64,000 bases of DNA from Stratiolaelaps scimitus. Taxonomy: Eukaryota; Arthropoda; Arachnida; Mesostigmata; Laelapidae. This document shows, piece after piece, positions 1-11,354 of this stretch; position 1 is the first letter of the stretch; each line of letters opens with the position of its first letter. Under the pieces are notes generated by a model that saw only the letters and a list, made by a program, of their open reading frames with translations, searched no databases and was not told where the DNA came from. The position numbers and the translations under genes are program-made. The stretch covers positions 4,892,501 to 4,956,500 of the forward strand of contig JABWDB010000001.1 in NCBI GenBank assembly GCA_019614645.1, given 5' to 3'.

Positions 1-8
1 TCCTCTGT

Positions 9-413
9 CTAGACGAGGTTCGTCGAATAACGCTTGCTTGCTGGTCGAGCTCTCAGCCGGTGAGGCGGGTATTGTTTGCGTACCAATACGAAACTGTCAA
101 GGCCAATGTCAAGAGTCCTGCGTCGCCTGTTGTGACAGCGCCACAGGGCACTGAAGGTGCGCGGTGAGGTGCAACCGGGAGGGGGGGGGGGGGAGTTGAC
201 GTGCCGAACGAAGTCGAATGACATCGGACAGTGCAACGAGTGCTGACGGCTGAACTCGTTTTCATATTGGCACCGGAGGGCAAACCGATCAAGGTTTGGC
301 CGAATGCATGTTGCCAGTAGGCACACGCTACCCCAACTCGGTTGTTTCATGTTGGCATGTTTATTAAGCTCACAGCTGCATTGTCGCGTCATTATCGAGC
401 GGACGATCGACAC
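9..413 (-). CDS. Possible coding exon, Cys-rich (uncertain)
   Basis: An open frame of about 134 codons runs leftward with many G/C-ending codons, unlike the AT-rich spacer nearby. The first codon is GTG, and the first ATG is seven codons in, so the real 5' end is unknown. The product would hold about ten cysteines, a run of prolines encoded by the homopolymer at 181-193, and a basic C-terminal third. A second frame on the same strand (53-292) is also open, which weakens the case. No domain is recognised and no splice border is convincing. It could equally be a GC-rich promoter region or 5' exon. Confidence 0.25.
   Translation of the reverse strand: MSIVRSIMTRQCSCELNKHANMKQPSWGSVCLLATCIRPNLDRFALRCQYENEFSRQHSLHCPMSFDFVRHVNSPPPPPGCTSPRTFSALWRCHNRRRRTLDIGLDSFVLVRKQYPPHRLRARPASKRYSTNLV
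181..193. repeat. Homopolymer G run (13 G)
   Basis: Thirteen G bases in a row, preceded by GGGA. On the minus strand this encodes the proline run of the overlapping open frame. Such runs are prone to sequencing-length error, so the frame across it is unsafe. Confidence 0.9.
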
Positions 414-974
414 CGGGTGGTCGGTTGATTGCTTATTTTCAAAATAGAGAAATAAATCCCCTGCCTCTTTCTGGCCGTAGCTAGTGGCTCATCGTTGCTT
501 GCCTACTCATTTGCTGTTTGATTTTTTTTTCTCGCTACTGCTGCATTTATCCTTGCTTCTGTGCCGCTTTGATCCTGTCTGACTTTGTCACTGAGAGGCG
601 AACGACGGCTGTTTCAGCCGAACAATCTTGCAAGGCGCAAGATTGCGTCATAACAAGACAAAGGCGCTGTTGTCAAAGCATCTCAATTCCCTGTTGCTGT
701 CGTTCTAGAACAAATGCAGATACGACTGCTCAGAAACGACGACTGATTCGGGTGAGCACATTTACAGTTCGTGGAAGATGAGAAGGAGGAGGAGAGGTGA
801 AGTTTAATTTAGGGATCAAACTACGTCGGTATGTTTGCTTTAAAAGGAGGTGTGATTGGTCATTTCAGTGGTATCTCCGGCTTTCGAAAATAGAGCAATC
901 ACCACTTCAAGCTACAGCGTTAACCCAAGAGAATGACCACGACTGAGTTCAACGAAGTTCCATCGTTGACACCG

Positions 975-1002
975 TATTATTATTATTATTATTATTATTA
1001 TA
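975..1002. repeat. (ATT)n microsatellite
   Basis: About nine tandem ATT units in AT-rich spacer. Confidence 0.95.
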
Positions 1003-1084
1003 GTATTTGTTCAGTTATCGGTTAAATATATAATATTACTGTTCCATGGGTTCTACTGTTCCCTAGGTTATTTACGCGAATGAC

Positions 1085-1465
1085 TAGAGATTGATAGGTC
1101 ATAATAGCTTTACTAGCCTAAGAATCAAGTGAATATCAGCCCCTTGGTAGAGATCGCTTATAGGCTTAAGGAAACTGAGATATCTAGGCACGTCGCATGT
1201 GACTCCCACCCTACGAATAAATTTTTCCTGACATTGTCGAAGGCACCAAAGCGCTTTTTAGATAGCCAGACTATATTATTTTTTATCAATCCCTAGCTAG
1301 TAGAGCTTAGACATTAGTCGCGGACGAGAAACTCTGTCGAACGTTTTCGAAAAATCAAAGTATATACAGTTAATCTATCGGTGTTGGTATTGAGCTCATT
1401 CATGAGACATACCAACCAGTTAGGGTAGATGTAGATCTGCACTTGGTGAAACCGTGGTGATCATT
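1085..1465 (-). mobile_element. Decayed CR1/L2-like non-LTR retrotransposon fragment
   Basis: Read on the minus strand, with frame changes, two blocks resemble the better preserved element at 7223-8399. At about 1460-1330 there is an HGFTK-like motif, a TQLVDMV-like stretch and the reverse-transcriptase box with IYFDFSK-like and FDRVS residues. At about 1240-1100 there is a C-terminal block reading QEKFIRRVGVTCDVPRYLSF then KPISDLYQGADIH. The second matches the region of the 7.2-kb element that follows its AMERVQSKFL motif. The whole palm domain with the YADD box, which should lie between them, is missing, so this copy carries a large internal deletion as well as stops and frameshifts. It is a dead relic, much older than the 7.2-kb copy. 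Confidence 0.7.
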
Positions 1466-3723
1466 GCCGAATAGACTCTTGTGAGCTAGTTAATTGAAGC
1501 CTAGATATGATCAACCACAGTCTGCTCGAAAATTATGCATGCTATAGGTTTTTCCGTCTAGCTCAGATTTAGCGTATGCTTGTGCACTGGCGTGACTAGA
1601 GAATAACGGAAACATTCTGGAGCACTAACCTCGTCAGAGCTCCTGCACAAATTGGAATTCGAGCAGCTCAGCTGTGGCAGTGGTAGAGCTTTTTATAAAC
1701 AATAGAAAGAGTACGTGTCATTTGCGAGGTTGCTGTTGAGACGAAGAGGTCTAATCTTCATTGCAAATTAAGCAGTCGTTATTTTGAGTGTGCGGCAATC
1801 AGAAACAACGCTACTACTTTTCAACACACCGATGGAGTGAGAGGCGACAAGGTCACGTGCGAAAGGGGTATGTACAAACCTCCACAATTTCTGTATCGCC
1901 CGCTGCCAACTGTTCGTTTTTACGGAGCGAGCCAGTGGCGTCTACGCCTCGTATTCTCTTGCTTGCATATCTAAAAATCCCCTCCTCCCCTCCCCTCCTC
2001 CTTGGAGTCATGAAATGAGAGCGCCAATTTTTCGAGAATTCTCAATCGCTCCCGAGTCTGAGTCCTCTCGAGCGATGGATCGTTCTGCATTTATTGATTG
2101 TTAGCGATTCGGTATAGATCTTTGCTGTTTTTTAACACCCTTGCGCTTAGATATGAAAACAGAAAGCAAATGATTGATATATTATATATTTTCGATTATA
2201 TAATACATATCCTCAACTTTGGGGCAAGAGCCGAAGATTGTGGGCCAAGAGGTCAACGACAGATTTGCCTCAATGGCATCACAACTGCCCGGCCAGAAAT
2301 TCTATCCAGATAAGTTATCCTCAACCCCATCGCAGGAAGCCAGCACCTCGAATCCTATAGCTTTGTGGTCTGACGAGAAAATCTGAAAAGGGGGTATCCG
2401 GGTCGGAAGTTAGGACGAGATCAACAGGTGAGGAGCCATTGGCAGTAACGCTGGTGGATCTGTCGACCAGTTGAGAACAACTATTCGTTAAACAGGCGTT
2501 TATGAAGGAAGACCCAGCTGAGCAACTAAGGCCGAAATTACTTCAAGCTTATAGCATGTAAAGGTCTCTTTGAGCCGCGACCTATTCTACCAATAGTAGC
2601 TAGAAGTTCAGTTACGTCCACAATTATTGGTAGCACTTTCTAATAATACTAATATCCCCCTTCGGTCTCCCAACCGAAGAAAGCTATAAACATATCCATC
2701 GCATAAACGACCACCAAACGAATCTCGTCATTCCTCCGGTTGGTCGACTCACGCGATTGCGTGACCTTCACTATTCCACAGAAACCTCTGATAGAATATC
2801 TCCGGTGTTGTCGTTGTTCGTTCATCGACCACTAAAAAGAAGAATTAATTGAATGTACTTAATTTTGTCATTGTTGTTATTTCACCGCCTTTCATCGGCC
2901 ACCTCACATAGCACTGTGTCCATGCATCTGACGTTGCCCGGGCTGCGACAGCGGCCAATGTCGTCCGCGCAAGCTCCGCAACGCGATCCTGACACAGGGA
3001 CTGAGAGTCCAACTAGAGTCTCCACATGAGGGGTCGAGGCTCTAGCGCGTTCTATTTCCACCGCTTCCAGCCTCCATCGTTCGTTTGTCCGACCCTTCGC
3101 TCGCTCGCTCGCCTTTCTCCGGGGACACTAATGACACTTTATCATGTTGAGCGGAGCGGCGGACAAGCCGACGAGCCGCTTGGCTACGTACGTCATTGCG
3201 GCGAAGGCGGACAAGCTTTGTCTCGGGCTCTGTCTGGAAACTTCGGGTCACGCTCCGTCGAATTGAGCCACCCCGATGTCGTGCACTACCCCCAAACACG
3301 ACACGAGGAGCTGGATCATAGCGTACGATAATGAACTACGCTCATTCTTGACGAACAAGCTTGGCATTTACATGAAATTATTCGATTGTCAGGTGATGCC
3401 GAGTCCCACATCAGCGTCCACAGTGTGGAGCATAGGATTAACTAAGGATAAGAAGCTCATGCGGCGTGCTCCAAACAATTCTGCGACGTATTGCCCTTCT
3501 GATGTAAAGTTGAAGTCGTAATGAAGTTGTTTATAACGACATCGTAAAATTTCCACATATGTAAAAATCACCTTGGATACGATTAAATAGACTGCGGACT
3601 AGACCACCGCACCTGGCGGGGGATTTCCTCCGTCACTGGAAAGTGACTGGAACGTATGTACAGCCAAAATAAGCAGCAACGACAAATTTTGTGAACAAGT
3701 TCTTCGCGTGTTGTACTCTCCGT

Positions 3724-3739
3724 CCCCCCCCCCCCCCCC
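3724..3739. repeat. Homopolymer C run (16 C)
   Basis: Sixteen C bases followed by CGCGCG. Confidence 0.9.
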
Positions 3740-4755
3740 GCGCGCAGTCGCAGCCTAAGCATTGCTTCATTTTGCTTTGTTCAAGTATCCAGTAGAGGGT
3801 ATTGTGTTTTCTTTAGTATCCAAAGGGGCAAGGCAATTTCTACTTTGGGCCCCCGCTTAGGGACGGGGGAAGTGGGGCCTCCTTGTCCTAAATATTCTAT
3901 CAATGATATATAGGGGAGGCTATTCTTAGATGTATTTAACGTTCAACGGGTACTTAGTAATCGTATAATAAAATACATTTTGATCATGCATGAACTATGC
4001 CCTTCGGTAATAGACGTATTGTGTTGTTAGTTCGTGGCTGGCCAGGGTTGACTTTGTCGGAATTCGCTAGCTTTTAAAATATCGAACATTTTTGCCATAA
4101 TCGCTGTTCCTCCGCCAACAATGTCTTTAAGCGATAACGATAATTTCGTAATGGACCGAACTCTCTACTCTATTGCGGCGACTGTTTGTATGTCGGCTGA
4201 TAAAAACGCTTCTCTGTCTATTTTTGGAGTTCGCCCAGCAAACTGAGACCAACGGGCGTGTTTCGTGTATCGCTTGAATATTAAACACACTACTCTTGTC
4301 TAGAAACTATAAAATTAGCGAGGCGTGATCTGCGTGTGTAGGGTCATGGGCACATGTCATCCGGTAAACGCTTTTACGCTTGGACGGTAAAGGTCAACGT
4401 GTCTCTCTCTCTCTCTCTCTTCACGTCTGGCTGTTTTCCGTAGAGAATCTAACTAAGCTTTGATTTGCACTTGATGCCCCAACAGTTGCTCAGAATCGCT
4501 GGGTAGATAACTTGGATAAGTATCGTGCGCATCCACATAAAAAAAATTGCACATAAAACCACATAATCTGTATCGTTTTTGTTCTGAACACGTAAATGTA
4601 CACGATAACACAGTGGCGTCGTCGGTATCGAGTGCAGAATGTGACACAGGAATGAAGAGGAATCATTGGCAGGGTTTTCATTTCCGTCTTCAGACGGGCT
4701 AAGCGCGTCTGAAGCGGTCGTGTTGTAAACGCGGTCGACAGAGGCTGTCAGGTAG

Positions 4756-4796
4756 GCAATCAACGATTGCCGGGGGGCAATCAACGATTGCCGGGG
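4756..4796. repeat. Tandem duplication, 21-base hairpin unit
   Basis: The unit GGCAATCAACGATTGCCGGG, followed by G, occurs twice back to back. Each copy is itself a small hairpin, because GGCAATC pairs with GATTGCC around AAC. It looks like a replication-slippage duplication. Confidence 0.75.
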
Positions 4797-5269
4797 AACG
4801 TTAGCGTATATGATAAAGGGAAATGTTTGTATCGAATTTATTCGTATATCCGTATCGCCTTTAAATGTTCATAGGGCTAGAACGAAGCACTTAAATGATT
4901 ATCTCTTGCTCTGCCTCAGAGGAAGCTCTTCCCAATTATTTCCACATTGGAACCTGCGCTATGGGAGGTCAAATATCGATCGATATTGTGAATATCTCAT
5001 GCCAGCTGTAAGTTCAGCACTTGTATGAGTCAATAACAGCAAAAGAGGACAACAAAAAAAATAGTACCTCAAGACCCAAAGTATTGTATCCCGTTACAAG
5101 AAGGCAATGTGACTTCTTAACTGGACTGCGCTCATTTATAGAGAATTTTGCTTTACTAGAATAATGTTTAGCACAACTATAAGCTCACTTGCTGCCTGCC
5201 CTAAGAGCCTCAAGTCACTTCCGATTTTGATAAGCCGATTGCCGATTAGCCTTGTTATGCATTGCCTCG

Positions 5270-5722
5270 CTACCAACGGCATCGCGGACAGTTTCGTCCA
5301 GATATTGCGCATTCGGGTATGTCAGGATAGTATGATCTTAGCTGCCGTCGAAGGCACATCTCTAATCGCATTCGGTACTCCCGAATCTCTATGATATCTC
5401 TGATCACGTCGTCAACTGTGCCATACGGATATACCGGTTGTTGCAAGTCGGCAATCGCGTTGCGTTGCAGAACCGATTCTGGGACACTATATTGTTCGTT
5501 AGGGTCTATCTGTATGTGCAGCCCAGGTGTCAATTCGAGGATACTAGGTTCCGTTGGCGTGCCGCGGAAAGCAGGTCTAGACCATTTTAGGTCTCGCATG
5601 TATCGAAATTCGGACCAAACCGGTAAGGGCGGAGGGCCATGAGATTGAAAAGGAGCCACTGACGGCGCATTATCATCACGGAAGGGTAATATCACCTCGG
5701 GATCCTCTTGGGGTTGAGCCAT
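5270..5722 (-). CDS. Proline-rich protein of 150 residues, function unknown
   Basis: A continuous minus-strand frame starts at the ATG at 5722-5720 (codons MAQPQEDPEV) and stops at TAG, 5272-5270. An in-frame TAA lies three codons upstream, so the ATG is the natural start. A possible acceptor (TTATTGCCAG) about 14 bases before the ATG suggests a spliced 5' leader. The product is rich in Pro in its first 45 residues (GPPPLP near residue 30). It then has a mixed middle and an Arg/Glu-rich, probably helical stretch (DVIRDIIEIREYRMRLEM) near residues 104-121, and ends in a CAISGRNCPRC motif. There is no signal peptide or membrane segment. I do not recognise the family. The long frame and balanced composition make a real gene likely; a retained piece of an old element is the alternative. 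Confidence 0.5.
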   Translation of the reverse strand: MAQPQEDPEVILPFRDDNAPSVAPFQSHGPPPLPVWSEFRYMRDLKWSRPAFRGTPTEPSILELTPGLHIQIDPNEQYSVPESVLQRNAIADLQQPVYPYGTVDDVIRDIIEIREYRMRLEMCLRRQLRSYYPDIPECAISGRNCPRCRW

Positions 5723-5901
5723 CACGTGTTAAACTGGCAATAAGCTGATCGGCTTGTGAAAATAAGGAGAGAATTTACTATAGCTCATAGACGAGCTTCA
5801 TCATCTGACCACCGCACATCGTCATCGCGCGCAAACGATTTGAGGTATTAGTCGAATGGTGACTTCAAAGAAACATTTTCTGTTGTATCTCTGGGACGCA
5901 T

Positions 5902-8900
5902 TCATCTGCTACGAGCCCGCTTGAAGCGTGGACACGCAAAGCGGCTTTGGGGGTTAGCAGACTTGAGGTAGCTGCGGGCCTCAAGCCGGCGAGAATCCGC
6001 TGCATGCTGTGTCCTTCGATAGAGCTGGCGGCGACGGCGGCAGAAATTGAAATCAATATGAGGTGACATTGGTGATTTTTGCGCCAATTTGGTTTTGAGA
6101 CACAGAGGGACTTTTCAAGCATATATGAACAAAGGATTATTGAAGGACGTGTTTCTTGGTGTGCTGTCGCCAATTATTGCTTGGATACCCTAGGTGTTGC
6201 ATTACATTACAATGTCGCTGACGTAAAAGGAATCCGACAAGAATAAGAGCCGTAGGGAATATTGCATTGTTGTGCAACCACAATGTTCCGAAGAATTAGA
6301 GCCTATTTAATGAAGCATATTGTTCGACACCCTCACGCGTAACTGAGCAGGGACTTTACTCTCTGCTGTTTCGCGTTGTCTGCTCTGGGACATGTGTGAT
6401 AATTTCCCAATTTCTGATTATCCATCATCTTTTAACTACGTATTACCCTCTTTTGCCTATAGCCTCTCTGATTGAAAATGAAAAGCCTTCCTTCAACGAC
6501 GGTGTCCAGAGGAATCTCTGGTGACGGCCAAGCTATATCTCTCTCGTTTGTGCTATTTCCATCGGTAATAAGTTCAGTGTGCAGTGTTTGCGACTCATTG
6601 ATTTCTGAGACAGAATTTCGTGTCATTTCAACTTATTTCAAGCAATGCCATCACGTGGAGTTTATTTTATTCTAAGTGCAAACTACAACGACTGCGTCAC
6701 AACTTTTTTTGCCTATGAGTGCTGTGATACGAAAGCAGATACCCAAGAAATGTCGAGAACTCAAAGGGGAAATTTAGGTGTCTAAAGACGAGCACGCATT
6801 CCCAAGCGGCATGTTCGAACCATCAAGAGTTGTTCATTGAAGCAGTATCCGAGATGCATATCTTGTTTGCAAGACTTACAATAGGTACCTAGATAGTACC
6901 TATCATCCTGTGCAGTTCATTTAATAAATCAATAAAGCCTTACCTTACCTGCTAGACCTGTGGTGTGTGTCAACGATTCTGACATGATACAAGGTTCAAA
7001 TTGTTCATGATACAAATGACAGTGTTTCTGGTGTGGCCACCCCCACCTTCTGTTATTCTTCAACATTAATTTTTGTTTAGGCCAGTCTTGAAATCTCTAA
7101 CTCGCGAATTCGTTTGTTAACTTGGTAGCTGAATTAGTAGTTATTGACTTTTTTTCGTTCAATTCATTCAAAAACACCTTTATTAACATAAGAGGGTTTT
7201 ACAGTTGGTGTACAAAAATTAGTTAGTGCATAGTATATGCATGAGTGTCTCTGAGCATTCGTGTCGCTCGAAAAGAAAACATATTATTGACTCTTTCGGT
7301 CCTGGCGATATGTACTGATGATATGGTTTGTCCACTCCGCAGATTATTTTGTCTGACATTAAAATATTTATAATACGAGTTTGATGATAGTAACCTTTTG
7401 TAAAATCGCATATCTGCCTGTTTGTGTAGGTCAGTAATCGTAGGTAAGGTAAGAGTCGAGCGATCAATTCCACATCTAAGCGAGACGCGTGTTAAGAACT
7501 TTGATTGAACTCGTTCCATAGCGTCTAAATGTTCCTTAAGATATGGTCGCCAAACTTCACAGCAGTATGTAAATTTCGGTATAACTAAACTCTTATAGAG
7601 CTGCACATAAAATTCCGGCTTTTTCACAATAAAACAACGAAATAATGTGTTACAAACTAACGTTGCGGACTGAATGACTTGTGTAATATGAAGGTTAAAA
7701 TTCAAGTCCGGTGAGACCATCACGCCCAGGTCCCTCATACATTTCACAATCGGTATAGGCTGGGCGTTAAGAGTATATATGTGAGGGTCTGATAGACAAT
7801 GTGCCACATTTAGGAACGGATATTAGCATGTCATTATTTGAGCACCACCTTGACATGGCATCAACGGCTTTCTGCAGATCGCGTCTTTCGGTTTCGGTCT
7901 TCGACGGGCCGTAAAGCTTAAGATCATCCGCGTAAAGTTTATGTGTTATGGACTGCGGAATAGTGTTTTTTATGTCTAAGATGTAAATATAAAATAATGT
8001 GTGTCCCAAGCAGCTACCTTGAGGCACCCCAGAGGGGCAAGCACCGCAATTACTAATACTGTTTTTTACACGTACGCAAAATGAGCGGTTACATAGGTAG
8101 TCAGCTATCCAACAAAAGGACCGTGAGTCAATTCCTAGGTTCTTAATTTTTGCTAAAAATGAGGAGTGATTTACTCTATCAAACGCCTTAGAAAAATCGA
8201 AATATATGCAGTCGAACATTTGTTTGTTGTTGATGTAAATGGTCCAATCTTGAACCATATCAACCAGCTGGGTGGCGGTGGATTTTCCCTTTGTAAAACC
8301 ATGCTGTGCCTTGACTTGATTATAAAATTGTGTTAAGATTAGTAGCGATGTTAGATTCGTAGAGGTCCATGTAACACAATTGTTTAACAGTATCGCCACA
8401 ATTACTGCAACGCGTAATGGTTTTTGTACGAATCATTTTCGAGTCACACATCTAACAGTACTTGCAAACCTCAAAAATCTTCTAACTCTCCCATGCGTTC
8501 TCAGTCACCGTTGTCTGTATACCTCCCGGAAGTCTGCTCTAACGTTCATCGACGAGCCCATAAGCAAAACTGAGGTCCAATCTCTTCGCAGCTAAGAGAG
8601 CTTCGGCATCTTATCCTGGGTCTTACCACCAAAAGTGCACGGCACCTCACATTTGCGAACATTTGCCGAGATCGTCTCGATCGGATACATCGGTACGACC
8701 CCTTCGTCCAAGCAGCCAGTGTGCCTAAGGTGAGTGTCCAGTTGTATAGGATCACCGTCGTAAGTCTCAGCCTTTCTCTCATTATAACTGCCGACAGCAA
8801 TGTTCGACTCGGGCTGAACAGCAGTATCATTGCCAGCGACCCATATCTCTTCGTCGTCGAACACATTGCCCTTATTACCAATACCGAACGGAGGCTGGCC

Positions 8901-9322
8901 AGCAAATGTAAAGTGAGACTTTTCCCTGCTAAACGCGCCACCATCGTAGTCAGGGTCAGGCACGATATGATGAGAATCATTCTTAGGTGAAAGCCGAGGC
9001 TCACCGTCATCAGCGACCGGTGGTAATGGTGTATGCACACGCAGCGAATTGTCACCAAGTAACGTATTGACAGGCGTGTTCTCAGCGTTGAGAGAACGTT
9101 CAATTGCCCCTTCGACGTCGTACGACGATTTCTCACTCTCTCTACCTGCTGTGGCTACATCGCCGTCCTCTTCCACGGACTCAGCCGAACCTTTTTCTCT
9201 GTTTTCATTATTTTCAGTCTCTTGATCTTCTTCATCTTCAGTTAGGTCTTCGGATCTATGCATGGAGGGATCTATGCATTTGGAGCAGTGATGGCGATCG
9301 AACAGGTAGTGTCCATCGATTC
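5902..9322 (-). CDS. Tentative three-exon gene, acidic low-complexity protein
   Basis: Exons proposed in transcript order are 9322-8627, 6631-6447 and 6024-5902. Exon 1 has an acceptor-like TTCAATAG border and ends at a good donor (GGTG|GTAAGA). It encodes about 231 residues: an N-terminal HCSKC motif, a Glu/Asp/Asn-rich segment, a long polar stretch, and a C-terminal KCEVPC motif. Exon 2 encodes 61 residues ending GYRQKR at an AGG|GTAATA donor. Exon 3 follows a strong acceptor (pyrimidine-rich, CGCCGCCAG) and encodes 40 basic residues (a LYRRTQHAADSRRLEARSYL start) to a TGA. The phases agree at both junctions (1+2 nt, then 0). Upstream exons are presumably missing from this model. The first intron (6632-8626) contains a CR1/L2-like element in the same orientation. 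Exon 3 has a competing frame (MQRILAGLRPAATSSLL) that resembles a mitochondrial presequence. No family is recognised. Confidence 0.42.
6911..6951 (+). mobile_element. 3' tail of a non-LTR retrotransposon, CTTAC family
   Basis: The block TGCAGTTC-TTTAATAAATC followed by AATAAAGC and a TTACCTTAC tail recurs at 11092-11132 with only a few changes. AATAAA next to a short tandem (CTTAC) end is what a 5'-truncated non-LTR insertion leaves behind. Little sequence upstream of the shared block matches, so both are very short insertions or their 5' parts have decayed. Confidence 0.6.
7223..7807 (-). pseudogene. Reverse transcriptase thumb and C-terminus
   Basis: This frame continues the palm in a shifted register. 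CLSDPHIYTL overlaps the end of the upstream frame, showing a single-base indel between 7770 and 7807. Motifs are KCMRDLGVMVSPDLNF, the PKFTYCCEVWRPYLK stretch and AMERVQSKFLTRVSL, then about 75 less conserved residues to the stop. The listed start codon is GTG and has no meaning as an initiation site. Confidence 0.78.
7767..8399 (-). pseudogene. Reverse transcriptase palm, N-terminal part
   Basis: About 200 codons cover RT blocks from the HGFTKGKST motif through the YADD catalytic box. The first roughly 20 codons (up to about LLILTQF) no longer resemble RT and mark the truncation. The frame ends prematurely after KCGTLSIRPSHIY because of a one-base slip, and the continuation is in the next frame from about 7807. 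The residues needed for catalysis (D in FDFSKAFD, DD in YADD) are still present. Confidence 0.8.
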
Positions 9323-10491
9323 CTATTGAATCATTTCATTGTCCATTGGCTGTTTTTTTGTTTGGATGCGCTGACGGCCACAGGCTCCACTTCAGTGTCA
9401 ACACAGGCCTATCCCTCGTTTTCAAGTCAAGAAAACGAGATGTCAATCTGATCTATGTCGGCATATTACAATAACAGGCTAAACCGTTCGTCGCTACCCT
9501 AAAAGGATCTCTACTGAATGTGCATAACGATGCCTACCAAGCTTCATAATTGGGGACTCCCCTGCGTGAACTGTGACTGCGAAGACAATAACTGCTGGGG
9601 TAGCATATTTTCCAACATTTTTCGTAGTTATACCTTGCGGATCGGTACGAAAATAGCCTGATGGAAAGAAGGTGGGTGTGGACAGCCGAAAAAAGACAAG
9701 CTAACTCTAGAGTTACGAGTTCATTTTCCCTCCTCTCAGCAGACACTTCATGCCGTATTAACCTGTGGTGAAATTCAAAATAAATTTATATTATTAGGGT
9801 TTTTCTTAACGAATATCGGCTGAAAATTCAATTTATATGAGACATGAAGTTGCATGTCTCGTGATGCTCCGAATCCATATTGATTGCAAACGAGAAATCG
9901 TCTGACTCATCGCCACTATAAGTGGTCAAGACACTAAAACATGTAGCTCTCATATATAATATATATATAATGTATGCGGTCAAATTGCGAGTCGGATTAG
10001 AGTTAATGCCCATATATTATATATATATATAAGACGAGGAACATCTGCATCTTACTCAGCCTTTGGTTACAGGGCCTTTGGAGACGGTTTATCAGAAAGG
10101 TGAGCGGACACACAAATACAACGTGTTAATTACAAAAGTATAGAATAAATACTTTGGGACATTTTGGTGGCCACTTGGTCCTGTTGGTTCATTTGAAACC
10201 ACCACAGTGATACAATATGTTGACACATTAAGTCGCAGCAAACCTCAACTCCATGAGCTCACTTCCGAGTGCTTATAGAGCTAGATCCAAATGGGCCAGT
10301 TTCTTGTCCCAAGTGTGACCACACATTTAAGTTAATTACCATCGTAGTTAATTACTATGTTGAATGGTACGGACAGGCACAGCCGTCCACGGAATACACC
10401 AACGCACTGTACCGCCCCCGTCCAGTGACTCGCTAACGTCCAGGACAGATAGATACAGGTTGTGTTCAACACTCACTGTAGTACGATTCGT

Positions 10492-10792
10492 CTAAACAAC
10501 AATTCCATTATGTTCGTCGACGTCATATAAGCCCCGTATGGCGACGTCATACAAGCTTCGTACAAGATTGATAATAACATCCCTCGGTTGCTCTGTTGCC
10601 GGATCTGAATGGATGCCGGTTACCATAGAGACTCCTTGTATCCTTTTCATCTCCAGAACATGAAAATATACAATAGGTACAGGCGAGGTACAGGCGATAG
10701 AGCGAAATGTGATGGAGCGCTTCAAGTGCGCCTCGAAAGCAGTGGGCGCGTGCAACCGACAAGGGGACTGTTATAGCATATTTCCTCATCAT
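10492..10792 (-). CDS. Weak coding candidate with two overlapping frames
   Basis: Two minus-strand frames are open together. One (to 10492) includes the stretch SLYDVAIRGLYDVDEHNG, and the other (to 10547) has C-ending codons through ALEALHHISLYRLYLACTY. A 24-base tandem duplication inside, at 10518-10565, creates the repeated YDV motif of the first frame. Neither has a convincing start or splice border. I cannot choose between them and a non-coding origin is possible. Confidence 0.2.
10518..10565. repeat. 24-base tandem duplication carrying CGACGTCATA
   Basis: Two adjacent 24-base units both begin CGACGTCATA and share AAGC and CGTA further in. They have diverged at several positions, so the duplication is not recent. 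Each unit contains ACGTCA, the core half of a CRE-type bZIP binding site. Confidence 0.7.
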
Positions 10793-11091
10793 AGTCCTAC
10801 GCTAAACCCTCCGGAAGCTCATTACAAACTGCTGTTGTTGTTCTATTATTGGTCCTGCTGCAGCCACGGGATAAAAATACAAGCGAATTGTCAGGACAGT
10901 TTCTCTTGCAGGCCACAATAGCCGAAACTTTGCTGATCTTTGTTCTGGCAGTCGTCACTGTGCCTGCGGTGGTAACTCGCATAGCAAAGACTACCTGAGG
11001 CAGCAAGGTCCAAGCCGGCAAAGCTAGAGTGAGACCCGTTCTGTGCCATACCAGTATGTAAGTCGTATGATAACGAAACTCAAGCATTCGA

Positions 11092-11132
11092 TGCAGTTCC
11101 TTTAATAAATCAATAAAGCTTTACCTTACTTG
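11092..11132 (+). mobile_element. 3' tail of a non-LTR retrotransposon, CTTAC family
   Basis: Second copy of the block described at 6911-6951, with AATAAA and a TTACCTTACTTG end. Both copies lie in the same orientation. Confidence 0.6.
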
Positions 11133-11318
11133 TGTACAATCTTAAGAATACATTTAGAGTGAACCGTTCGAGGGTAGAGTGGCTGCAGAGTGTCGTTTGC
11201 CAGTATCTAGCATTGTACTTGTACCGTAATATGAAATCTGCACTTGCGAGTAATTTCGTAACGAATCACTGATTTGGAGAAATATATCACAGTGGATGAA
11301 GAAGTCCGTCTGAGAGAG

Positions 11319-11354
<36 letters not shown>

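Larger units (their letters stand above)
1500..5200. other. Mostly non-coding spacer
   Basis: Short open frames are scattered on both strands, but none combines length, codon bias and splice signals. A GC-richer patch at about 2930-3330 is rich in CG dinucleotides and could be a promoter or 5' exon region. There is a 16-base C run at 3724-3739, a (CT)n tract at about 4401-4418, and a tandem pair of a 21-base unit at about 4756-4796. Confidence 0.5.
7150..8399 (-). mobile_element. CR1/L2-like non-LTR retrotransposon, 5'-truncated
   Basis: The minus strand carries a reverse-transcriptase region. It begins inside the palm at about 8345 and loses similarity upstream, so it is 5'-truncated. Motifs in order are QHGFTKGKSTATQLVDM, then DFSKAFDRVNH, SGVPQGSCLG and the catalytic YADDLKLYG. 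The downstream thumb includes VKCMRDLGVMVSPDLNF, VIPKFTYCCEVWRP and MERVQSKFLTRV, and the frame closes at 7223. One single-base slip near 7770-7807 moves the frame between the two halves. After the stop come an AATAAA and a TGAATGAATTGAACG tail at about 7150-7190, typical of a 3' end with short repeats. The element lies in an intron of the tentative gene 5902-9322, same orientation. It cannot retrotranspose on its own. Confidence 0.85.

Noticed and set aside
8546..9136. Second long minus-strand ORF of 196 codons over 8546-9136
   Set aside because: It overlaps the better supported exon frame 8627-9322 and has no splice-compatible ends. I treat it as a shadow frame.
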